Source of the DNA: Flavobacterium endoglycinae
GTDB taxonomy: Bacteria; Bacteroidota; Bacteroidia; Flavobacteriales; Flavobacteriaceae
Assembly (NCBI RefSeq): GCF_017352115.1
Contig: NZ_CP071448.1
Coordinates: 2,565,001-2,629,000, forward strand
Length of the DNA stretch: 64,000 nucleotides
Direction of reading: 5' to 3'
In this document: in pieces, positions 46,277-53,311 of the stretch
How positions within the stretch are numbered: the first letter of the stretch is position 1
How the letters are laid out: every line of letters begins with the position of its first letter
Position numbers and translations under genes: made by a program
The notes under the pieces: model-generated
Database searches by the model: none
What the model saw: only the letters and a program-made list of their open reading frames with translations
Told to the model about the DNA's origin: nothing

Positions 46277-47914
46277 CTACATTTTTAAAATCGTTTTATA
46301 TTCAGTTGGATTATTTAATACACTTACTGCTCTTTTGATTTCTGAATTGTTCTTAATGTAAAACTGATACAATCCTTCTTGATACTGGTATCTTTTGATC
46401 AATTCTTCTTGAATCAGGTTTCTGATTTGTTTTTGATTTTTATCCAGTAAAATAGTTTCGCTTTTTTCCAATGCGGCTAACAACTGCTGGTATTCAGGCG
46501 CAATGGTTTCATCAATTTTTTCATTTTTGGCTGCGTTCAATGTATTCTTCAACGCAATTTCGGTTTCAGTGTCAAAAGTGATTTTATTGGCTTTTAGATA
46601 TTGTTTAAAGGCAGTATAATCCGTATCGGTTACCACTGGTATTTTATCACCTAAATTTGGGTTTTTATAATAGTAAGTAGTAGCATAATCAAAAATTCCG
46701 TCGTTTTTCAATAGAGCGGTTGTAATTGGGCTCATTTTGGCTTCTTCCAATTCAATGTCTGGTAAAACTCCGCCGCCGTCATAAACTGTTCTTCCTTTTC
46801 GGGTTTTAAAAGCATTGTAGTTCTTCGCATCCGTTTTAGTGGCCACACCGTTTTTATCTTTATGAGCATAATCCAAAGCCTGAATACAACGTCCAGATGG
46901 AGTATAATAACGAGAAATGGTAACTTTAAGCTGTGTTCCGTAAGTCAGGTCAACAGAACGCTGTACTAACCCTTTACCAAAACTACGGCTTCCTAAAATT
47001 ACAGCACGATCTAAATCCTGCAAAGCGCCCGAAACAATTTCAGATGCCGAAGCACTTCTTCCGTTTACCAAAATAGCCAGCGGAATTTCAGTATCTATCG
47101 GTTCTTTAGTCGTTTTATACGTATTGTTGTGTTTTTCTATTCTCGATTTTGTCGTTACGATTACTTCATTCTTCGGAACAAACAAATTACAAATATCAAT
47201 TGCTTCATTTAGCAAACCACCCGGATTTCCTCTTAAATCCAAAACTATCTGGGTGGAACCCTGTGCTTTTAGTTTTTCCAAAGCATCTTTTACTTCTGCT
47301 GAAGCTTTTCTGCTAAAATGTGCCAAAACGATATAACCCGTTTTATCATCAATTTTCCCATAAAACGGAACCGATTTAATATCAACTTCATCCAAAACCA
47401 GTTCTGTAGTATAGGTTTTTCCCTGACGAAGGTATTTTATACTGATTTTAGTGTTTTTAGTTCCTTTCAATAACTGCGAAGCATCATCTTTAAAATCCGC
47501 AATTAAAACATCCCCAATCTGAATAATTTCATCGCCTGCTTTTAAACCTGCTTTATCAGCTGGATAGTTTTTGTACGGTTCGCGAACAATCAAGCGGTCT
47601 TTTTTACGTGCAATCATAGCACCAATTCCAGTGTATTCTCCAGTATTGTTGATTTTAAAATTCACAACATCCTGTTCGTTAAAATAAACCGTGTAAGGAT
47701 CTAGACTTCCAAGCATGCTTTTAATGGCCTTGTCCATCAAATCACCTGGGTTTGTTTCGTCTACATAATTCGTATTAACGGCTTTGAATAAAGTGGTGAA
47801 AATTTCAATTTGCTTGGCAATCTCAAAAAAGTCTTCTTTGAAACTGGTTCCAATAAATAAAAATCCTGCGGCAACGGTTGGTATAATGAATTTCTTCTTG
47901 AAATAGCGATTCAT
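46277..47914 (-). CDS. S41 family C-terminal processing peptidase with PDZ domain
   Basis: The 545-residue protein has an N-terminal membrane-anchor or signal segment (residues 8-24), a PDZ domain (about 87-175) and an S41 protease domain. The catalytic Ser289 lies in NGRSASASEI and Lys314, 25 residues later, in SFGKG, the same spacing as in known CtpA/Prc enzymes. LDLRGNPGGLLNEAIDICNL is also conserved. These periplasmic proteases trim C-termini of envelope proteins. It lies between rnpA and the OmpA-like gene; the S41-rnpA neighbourhood is common in Flavobacteriaceae. Confidence 0.92.
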   Translation of the reverse strand: MNRYFKKKFIIPTVAAGFLFIGTSFKEDFFEIAKQIEIFTTLFKAVNTNYVDETNPGDLMDKAIKSMLGSLDPYTVYFNEQDVVNFKINNTGEYTGIGAMIARKKDRLIVREPYKNYPADKAGLKAGDEIIQIGDVLIADFKDDASQLLKGTKNTKISIKYLRQGKTYTTELVLDEVDIKSVPFYGKIDDKTGYIVLAHFSRKASAEVKDALEKLKAQGSTQIVLDLRGNPGGLLNEAIDICNLFVPKNEVIVTTKSRIEKHNNTYKTTKEPIDTEIPLAILVNGRSASASEIVSGALQDLDRAVILGSRSFGKGLVQRSVDLTYGTQLKVTISRYYTPSGRCIQALDYAHKDKNGVATKTDAKNYNAFKTRKGRTVYDGGGVLPDIELEEAKMSPITTALLKNDGIFDYATTYYYKNPNLGDKIPVVTDTDYTAFKQYLKANKITFDTETEIALKNTLNAAKNEKIDETIAPEYQQLLAALEKSETILLDKNQKQIRNLIQEELIKRYQYQEGLYQFYIKNNSEIKRAVSVLNNPTEYKTILKM

Positions 47915-48047
47915 GATTATTCTTTTTTCTTTTAAATCTTTTTAATAAAATGGGCAGATACGAAGTGTAAAAACACTAAAGTGATTTATAGAAGCTAAAA
48001 CTACGATTTTTTTATCGAATCTGGTTAATAATCTTACCTTTTGGGAT

Positions 48048-48452
48048 TTAAGGCTCGATTTTCGGTTCCGTTTCTTCAGATTTGTTTATCTGATTGGTAA
48101 ATTTCTCAAACAGCTGAATGGTTTTGGTATTGATTTCCTCATACGTCAAACGGTCCTTGCTTTGGTAAAAAAGCATGATCGAGTAGTTCTGGTTCAGTTG
48201 ATCCAAAAGCAGATGTTTGTTCAAACGGTACGTTTCTCTTAAAACTCTTTTGAAATAATTGCGGTCAACGGCTTTCTTGAAGTATTTTTTTGAAACCGAA
48301 ACCCCAATCTTAGTTGCTTCTTCTGAATTTTCATCCACTTGACGGTACACCAAACGAAGCGGATATTTCGACACTGATTTCCCTTCAGAAAACAGTAATC
48401 CAATCGTCGTTCTGCTTTTTAAGCGTTCATTTTTAGGATAAGTGAAGTTCAT
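48048..48452 (-). CDS. rnpA: Ribonuclease P protein component
   Basis: The 134-residue protein is the basic protein subunit of RNase P, which removes tRNA 5' leaders. The start NFTYPKNERLKSR and the motif AVDRNYFKRVLRETYRL correspond to the conserved RNR helix that binds the RNA subunit. It ends with an acidic tail not found in most relatives. rpmH, the usual neighbour in many phyla, is absent; here the gene is followed by the S41 peptidase. A TAnnTTTG element lies about 30 bases upstream. Confidence 0.93.
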   Translation of the reverse strand: MNFTYPKNERLKSRTTIGLLFSEGKSVSKYPLRLVYRQVDENSEEATKIGVSVSKKYFKKAVDRNYFKRVLRETYRLNKHLLLDQLNQNYSIMLFYQSKDRLTYEEINTKTIQLFEKFTNQINKSEETEPKIEP

Positions 48453-48482
48453 TTAATTCAGAAAACATTTGCAATTTGAGCA

Positions 48483-48490
48483 GCAAAGGT
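48483..48490 (-). promoter_or_regulatory. Candidate rnpA -7 element
   Basis: On the minus strand TACCTTTG (complement of 48483-48490) matches TAnnTTTG 30 bases before the rnpA ATG. A correctly spaced -33 TTG was not found. Confidence 0.45.
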
Positions 48491-48551
48491 ACAATTAAAC
48501 CATAAAAACGGTTATTGTTTTCAATTTTTATACCGCTAAAAATATATTTAC

Positions 48552-48559
48552 TACTTTTG
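48552..48559 (+). promoter_or_regulatory. Candidate -7 element for the 48579 acyltransferase
   Basis: TACTTTTG matches TAnnTTTG 19 bases before the ATG. It is divergent from the rnpA promoter. Confidence 0.45.
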
Positions 48560-48578
48560 ACCTCAAATTTTTTCAAGC

Positions 48579-49319
48579 ATGCAAAAGATCATTTCATATC
48601 CAATTTCTGTAATTTATTATTTGTGTTTTGGATTGTGTCTGGCGATTTTTCACCCGATACAATGGATCTGCCTTAATCTTTTTGGTTATCAGGCACATAA
48701 AAAAAGTGTGGACTATTTGAATTTCTGTCTTTTAAAATGCACCAACCTTGTGGGAACAACCTATACGGTAAAGGGCGTAGACGGTATTCCGAAAGGCGCG
48801 CCGATCATTTTTGTAGCCAATCATCAAAGTATGTACGATATCGTGGCAATGATTTGGTACTTTAGACGTTTTCATTGTAAATTTGTAAGTAAGAAAGAGT
48901 TAGGCAGCGGGATTCCAAGTGTTTCTTTTAATTTGAGACATGGCGGATCTGTGCTTATTGACCGTAAAGACCCTAAACAAGCGATTCCAGTAATCAAAGG
49001 CTTGTCTGAATATATAGAAAAAAACACTAGATCAGCAGTAATTTTCCCGGAAGGCACACGTAGTAAAACGGGAGTACCTAAAGAATTTGCCCAAAGCGGT
49101 TTAAAAATCTTATGTAAATATGCGCCTTCGGCGTATGTGGTACCAGTGAGTATCAATAATTCATGGAAAATGGTCCGTTACGGAATGTTTCCAGTTGGTT
49201 TAGGAAACCATATTACTTTAACCGCACACCAGCCAATGGCTGTAAAGGACTATAAGTTTGAAGAATTGATGGAGATTACTGAAAAGACAGTGAAAGAAGG
49301 AATTAACGAGTATAAATAG
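48579..49319 (+). CDS. plsC: 1-acyl-sn-glycerol-3-phosphate acyltransferase
   Basis: The 246-residue protein acylates lysophosphatidate at the sn-2 position in phospholipid synthesis. It has two hydrophobic segments at the N-terminus (residues 7-25), the catalytic NHQSMYD (81-87) and the canonical FPEGTRS (156-162). It is immediately followed, after 42 bases, by an acyl-ACP desaturase, and the two likely form one transcript, linking chain unsaturation to incorporation at sn-2. It is the better PlsC candidate of the two in the window. Confidence 0.9.
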   Translation: MQKIISYPISVIYYLCFGLCLAIFHPIQWICLNLFGYQAHKKSVDYLNFCLLKCTNLVGTTYTVKGVDGIPKGAPIIFVANHQSMYDIVAMIWYFRRFHCKFVSKKELGSGIPSVSFNLRHGGSVLIDRKDPKQAIPVIKGLSEYIEKNTRSAVIFPEGTRSKTGVPKEFAQSGLKILCKYAPSAYVVPVSINNSWKMVRYGMFPVGLGNHITLTAHQPMAVKDYKFEELMEITEKTVKEGINEYK

Positions 49320-49361
49320 ATTTAAGCGCCTCAAAGCTTAAATCCCAATCTAGAATTAGTA

Positions 49362-50363
49362 ATGTCTATAAAAAACATTAGATTAGAAGTGATGCAGTTT
49401 TTGGAAAAAAACGTGGACAGCTTCGTTGAACAGTATTTAATCCCAGTTGAAAAAATTTGGCAGCCGTCCGATTTTTTACCAGATTCTCAAGGAGAAAATT
49501 TCTTTGAAGAAGTAAAAGAATTACGCGAAATCGCCAAAGAATTGCCATACGATTTTTGGGTAACGCTTGTAGGTGACACGATTACCGAAGAAGCATTGCC
49601 AACATACGAATCATGGCTGATGGATGTTGAAGGTGTTGATCAAGTGGATCAGGTTGAAAACGGCGGAAACGGCTGGGCCAGATGGGTAAAGCAGTGGACA
49701 GGGGAAGAAAACCGACACGGTGATCTTTTAAATAAATACTTGTATTTGTCTGGTCGTGTAAACATGCGTGAAATCGAAATGACAACACAGCATTTAATCA
49801 ACGACGGTTTTGATATTGGAACAGGAACTGATCCGTACAAAAACTTTGTATACACCAGTTTTCAGGAATTGGCAACATATGTTTCGCACAATAGAGTAGC
49901 ACAAATGGCTAAGAAATTTGGCGATAACAAGTTGTCTAAAATGTGTAAAATGATTGCAGGCGACGAAATGCGCCACCACCATGCATACAGTGAATTTGTT
50001 ACTAGAATTTTCCAAGTTGACCCAAGCGAAATGATATTAGCGTTTCAATACATGATGAAACAAAAAATCGTAATGCCGGCACATTTCTTGAGAGAATCAG
50101 GACAAAAAATCAGCTCGGCTTTTGAACATTTCTCTGATTCTGCGCAGCGTATTGGCGTTTACACCGCAAATGATTACGTAGACATCATGCAGAAATTAAT
50201 CAATAAATGGGAAATTGACAAACTAACTAGTTTGACAGACGAAGCCGAAAAAGCACGTGATTATTTAATGAAACTGCCAGCTCGTATGGCAAAAATCTCT
50301 GAAAGACTCGTAATACCACAAGAATCGCACATCTTTAAATGGGTGGAACCTGCGAGACTATAG
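49362..50363 (+). CDS. Acyl-ACP desaturase
   Basis: The 333-residue enzyme belongs to the soluble ferritin-like acyl-ACP desaturases (FA_desaturase_2), better known from plant plastids and actinobacteria, which introduce a cis double bond into acyl-ACP. The two di-iron motifs are present as EENRH (residues 115-119) and DEMRHH (201-206), with the supporting Glu in the TITEEALPTYE segment (about 74-83). Length and spacing are normal. The gene follows plsC, which suggests control of membrane fluidity. A long tandem-repeat array lies after the stop codon. Confidence 0.9.
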   Translation: MSIKNIRLEVMQFLEKNVDSFVEQYLIPVEKIWQPSDFLPDSQGENFFEEVKELREIAKELPYDFWVTLVGDTITEEALPTYESWLMDVEGVDQVDQVENGGNGWARWVKQWTGEENRHGDLLNKYLYLSGRVNMREIEMTTQHLINDGFDIGTGTDPYKNFVYTSFQELATYVSHNRVAQMAKKFGDNKLSKMCKMIAGDEMRHHHAYSEFVTRIFQVDPSEMILAFQYMMKQKIVMPAHFLRESGQKISSAFEHFSDSAQRIGVYTANDYVDIMQKLINKWEIDKLTSLTDEAEKARDYLMKLPARMAKISERLVIPQESHIFKWVEPARL

Positions 50364-50370
50364 AGGATTT

Positions 50371-51010
50371 CAGATTGTTGATTTTAGATTTTAGATTGTT
50401 GATTTCAGATTTTAGATCTAGGACTACTACGCTCAGGAAGACATACAATGAGCATTTAAACTTGAATCTAAAAACTAGAAGATTTTAAATTGTTGATTTC
50501 GGACTACTAAGCGTGTCCTCCTGAGCGAAGTCGAAGGATCTCATGCTAAATCCGTACTGTATGTCCTTCGACTACGTTCAGGAAGACATACAATGAGCAT
50601 TTAAACATGAATCTAAAAACTAGAAGATTTTAAATTGTTGATTTCGGACTACTACGCGTGTCCTCCAGAGCGAAGTCGAAAATCTCATGCTAATCCGTAC
50701 TGTATGTCCTTCGACTACGCTCAGGAAGACATACAATGAGCATTTAAACTTGAATCTAAAAAACTAGAAGATTTTAAATTGTTGATTTCGGACTACTACG
50801 CGTGTCCTCCAGAGCGAAGTCGAAAATCTCATGCTAATCCGTACTGTATGTCCTTCGACTACGCTCAGGAAGACATACAATGAGCATTTAAACTTGAATC
50901 TAAAAAACTAGAAAATTTTAAATTGTTGATTTCGGACTACTAAGCGTGTCCTCCTGAGCGAAGTCGAAGGAAATACAATGAAAATTTAAACTGAATCTAA
51001 AACTAGAATT
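50371..51010. repeat. Four to five tandem copies of a 144-145 bp repeat
   Basis: The word GATTTTAAATTGTTGATTTC recurs at 50481, 50626, 50770 and (slightly changed) 50914, so the period is 145, 144 and 144 bases, preceded by a degenerate start from 50371. Each unit holds an inverted pair, TCCTGAGCGAAGTCGAAG and its near-complement CTTCGACTACGCTCAGGA, which can form a REP-like hairpin, plus an inverted ACATACA / TGTATGT. No coding frame is seen. Confidence 0.85.
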
Positions 51011-51028
51011 TTAAAATTTCCAAAACAC

Positions 51029-51073
51029 TGTTGATTGCTGAAGATTTTTAATCTTTGGCAGTCAACATTTTTT
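51029..51073 (+). terminator. Terminator between the repeat array and the HD gene
   Basis: An 18-base arm at 51029-51046 pairs with 51050-51067 with three G-U pairs and no mismatch, and TTTTTT follows. It is probably the transcript end for plsC and the desaturase, beyond the tandem repeats. Confidence 0.75.
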
Positions 51074-51097
51074 ATAAATTGTACTTAAAAAACGTGT

Positions 51098-51751
51098 ATG
51101 AATACATCTGAACTTATTCCTAAAACCATTGCTTTTGTAAAAGAGAAACTAAACGATGCCGAAGGCGGACACGATTGGTTTCACATAGAGCGTGTTTATA
51201 AAAATGCTCTTTTAATTGCAAAAGACACAGATTGTGATCATACAATAGTAGAATTGGGCGCCTTATTGCACGACATTGCCGATAGTAAATTTCATAACGG
51301 TGATGAAACTATCGGGCCAAAAACAGCAAGAGCGTTTTTAGAAGCTCAAAATGTTTCAGAGGATATAATCCTTCATGTGGTCAATATCATTGAAAATATC
51401 TCGTATAAAGGCGGAAATTTCGAAAAGAAATTCTCGTCGGTCGAATTGGATGTTGTTCAAGATGCAGATCGATTGGATGCCATTGGAGCTATCGGAATTG
51501 CAAGAGCTTTTAATTATGGCGGTTTTAAGAACAGAGCCCTTTACAATCCTGAAATCGCCCCAGTGACCAATATGACCAAAGAGGAGTACAAAAAGAACAA
51601 CGCTCCCACAATCAACCATTTCTATGAAAAGCTTCTGCTGTTAAAAGACAAAATGAACACTACAAAAGGAAAACAAATCGCAGAAGAGAGACACCGCTAC
51701 ATGGAAACATTTCTAGCGCAGTTTTATGCAGAATGGGAAGGGGTGAAGTGA
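51098..51751 (+). CDS. HD domain phosphohydrolase
   Basis: The 217-residue protein is a stand-alone HD-superfamily metal-dependent hydrolase. The motif GGHDWFHIERV (His25 and His29) and the HD pair in LLHDIADSK (58-59) are followed by VQDADRLDAIGAIGIARAF with the distal Asp. Relatives are related to YpgQ-type nucleotide pyrophosphohydrolases, but the substrate cannot be named from sequence. It is preceded by a terminator and followed by a heptamer repeat array. Confidence 0.88.
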   Translation: MNTSELIPKTIAFVKEKLNDAEGGHDWFHIERVYKNALLIAKDTDCDHTIVELGALLHDIADSKFHNGDETIGPKTARAFLEAQNVSEDIILHVVNIIENISYKGGNFEKKFSSVELDVVQDADRLDAIGAIGIARAFNYGGFKNRALYNPEIAPVTNMTKEEYKKNNAPTINHFYEKLLLLKDKMNTTKGKQIAEERHRYMETFLAQFYAEWEGVK

Positions 51752-51762
51752 GGTTTTTTTTT

Positions 51763-51858
51763 AGTTATGAGTTATGGGTTATGGGTTATGAGTTATGAGT
51801 TATAAGTTATGAGTTATAAGTTATGAGTTATAAGTTATGAGTTATGGGTTATGGGTTG
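51763..51858. repeat. Second AGTTATG heptamer array
   Basis: About 13 imperfect units (AGTTATG, GGTTATG, AGTTATA) run without a break directly after the HD gene. The lead-in, a run of T then AGTTATGAGTTATG, is the same as at 40774-40794 after the DUF4837 gene. Confidence 0.75.
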
Positions 51859-51880
51859 AGTCTCAGATAGTGAAATATGA

Positions 51881-52222
51881 TGATGCCCTATCGGGGTGAA
51901 ATGTTTATAGAATTTAATTCATACGAAAAAATAAACGTTCCATCGGAGCGGTATATATATAGAAAATGGAATATCATAAAACAGATATAGCCCCATCGGG
52001 ACGACATATTTATAGAAATTCCCAATTTTGTAATGTAGAATAGCCCCCATCGGGGTTTCATATCTATAGATTCGAGAATGCGTGAAATAGAAAAAGCCCC
52101 ATCGGGGCGACATATTTGATGGCAATGCGTTATGCAATTGTTTTATTAGACATGTCGCCCCGCTGGGGCTTTATAAATGATGATGAATTTTTTCTATAAA
52201 TATTTCACCCCGCTGGGGCATC
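51881..52222. repeat. Array of GCCCCATCGGGG palindromes (locus A)
   Basis: Five units in one direction (near 51885, 51935, 51986, 52042 and 52096) and two inverted (near 52152 and 52203) each contain a short GC-rich palindrome, GCCCCATCGGGG, followed by CGACATAT and TATAGAA. The forward units are spaced about 50-56 bases apart. The outer arms are complementary, so the whole block can fold. It belongs with the cassettes at 60.5 and 62.3 kb. Confidence 0.8.
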
Positions 52223-52235
52223 TGCATTTACATAT

Positions 52236-52312
52236 GTAGGTCTTTCCTCTTGCTTCTTTCTTCTTAAGAACGTCCCCAAAAAATCTTTCCTCTTGCTTCT
52301 TTCTTCTAAAAA
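52236..52312. repeat. CTTGCTTCTTTCTTCT direct repeat
   Basis: TCTTTCCTCTTGCTTCTTTC occurs twice about 52 bases apart. The same pyrimidine word, or its complement, flanks the palindrome cassettes at 60.4-60.7 and 62.15 kb, so it seems to be part of the same repeat family. Confidence 0.6.
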
Positions 52313-52326
52313 GTCTTAACCACATG

Positions 52327-52440
52327 TCAAATCACAAAATACATAATAAGCGTAGCTAGAAAAAAGCCAATAGCAAACCACAGCAGTCTTGCCACTCTAA
52401 GGTCTTTTATGATTTCGATTTTATCTTCTTCAGTTATCAT
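52327..52440 (-). CDS. Possible 37-residue single-pass membrane protein
   Basis: The frame starts with MITEEDKIEIIKDLRVARLL and continues into a hydrophobic helix (WFAIGFFLATLIMYFVI). The charged N-terminus and a single membrane segment at the very end are typical of real small membrane proteins. I do not recognise a family. No clear promoter is seen on the minus strand. It lies between the repeat region and the divergent 52611 gene. Confidence 0.4.
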   Translation of the reverse strand: MITEEDKIEIIKDLRVARLLWFAIGFFLATLIMYFVI

Positions 52441-52534
52441 GGTGATTTGATTTAAAAATTCTATCAAAATTAAAAGCTGTGAAACCGAAAAATAGGCGCA
52501 ATACGTTTTTAAAATAATAATTAAAGCCAAATCG

Positions 52535-52552
52535 TACTATTTTGAAATAGTA
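52535..52552 (+). promoter_or_regulatory. Operator-like palindrome upstream of the 52611 gene
   Basis: TACTATTT and AAATAGTA form a perfect 8-bp inverted repeat with a 2-base spacer. It ends 25 bases upstream of the -7 element, so it overlaps where the -33 contact should be, and could be the binding site of a dimeric regulator. Confidence 0.4.
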
Positions 52553-52577
52553 GTATTTTTCCTGACAAGATTTGCAA

Positions 52578-52585
52578 TATATTTG
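52578..52585 (+). promoter_or_regulatory. Candidate -7 element for the 52611 gene
   Basis: TATATTTG matches TAnnTTTG 25 bases before the ATG at 52611. A TTG at the standard -33 distance is lacking, which would fit an activated promoter. Confidence 0.5.
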
Positions 52586-52610
52586 TGCCCGAACCAAAAA
52601 CAAAATTAAA

Positions 52611-53177
52611 ATGAGAAAAATATACCTCATTACGCTACTCGTATTCAGTGTATTGTGTACGGCGCAAACCACTATTAAGGATGAAGTGTCTGTGAAAGAC
52701 GGCGATTCCATTCGTACTACAAAAATCAGATTGGGGAATGACCTTGTGACCGTAACCAGTACTCCCGAGTGGAGATTTGCTTTAGTAGGTGGCGTTCCTG
52801 TTGCTTCTTCCAGCGGAGTGGTTTTAAAAATTACTGCGGTAGTGGATAATATCGATTACAGTAACGATGTTTGCGAGTATTACATTCAAACCCAGTGTAA
52901 TCCCGCGATCGACAAGTGTTTTTATGAAACAATCGACAATCGTACGACGTTGTTTCACAGACGTTATAATGTCGATGATCCGCGTTATTATTACCGAATT
53001 ACAAATGTCTTGCCCAAACGTGTGGTGCTTTTAGAATGGTATGCGGATATTCCCGTAGATGGAAATGAAAACGATATCAAACTAAAACTGGATTATTATG
53101 CCGAATATCTGGAAAAAAACAACATTGAAATTTCTCCTAATTATTACGCTAAAGCAGCGCCGGCGAAAAAGAAATAA
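52611..53177 (+). CDS. Exported protein of unknown function
   Basis: The ATG at 52611 opens a signal peptide (MRKIYLITLLVFSVLCTAQ) and lies at the right distance from the -7 element; the frame is open 39 bases further up. The 188-residue protein has a Cys pair (VCEYYIQTQC) and another Cys nearby (DKCFYE), and ends in a Lys-rich tail. No family is recognised. It is a single gene with a likely operator in front and a hairpin behind, so it may be regulated by a specific signal. Confidence 0.7.
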   Translation: MRKIYLITLLVFSVLCTAQTTIKDEVSVKDGDSIRTTKIRLGNDLVTVTSTPEWRFALVGGVPVASSSGVVLKITAVVDNIDYSNDVCEYYIQTQCNPAIDKCFYETIDNRTTLFHRRYNVDDPRYYYRITNVLPKRVVLLEWYADIPVDGNENDIKLKLDYYAEYLEKNNIEISPNYYAKAAPAKKK

Positions 53178-53192
53178 ACCGCTAAAAACTCG

Positions 53193-53229
53193 AAAACTCC
53201 ACCCGGAAATAATTTCCTGATGGAGTTTC
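53193..53229 (+). terminator. Hairpin after the 52611 gene
   Basis: AAACTCCA pairs with TGGAGTTT around an inner GGAAAT / ATTTCC stem. No T-run follows, so termination would be weak. Confidence 0.45.
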
Positions 53230-53311
53230 ACTATTAAGAATTAGTAAGTAAACGATTCTTATTATTGATTATATAAAGTTCCCACTAAGGTTGACGGAAT
53301 TTGAACATCAT

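Noticed and set aside
51881..52222. CRISPR-like spacing of repeats
   Set aside because: The repeated part is itself a degenerate palindrome, the two last units are inverted, spacer lengths vary and no cas gene is near.
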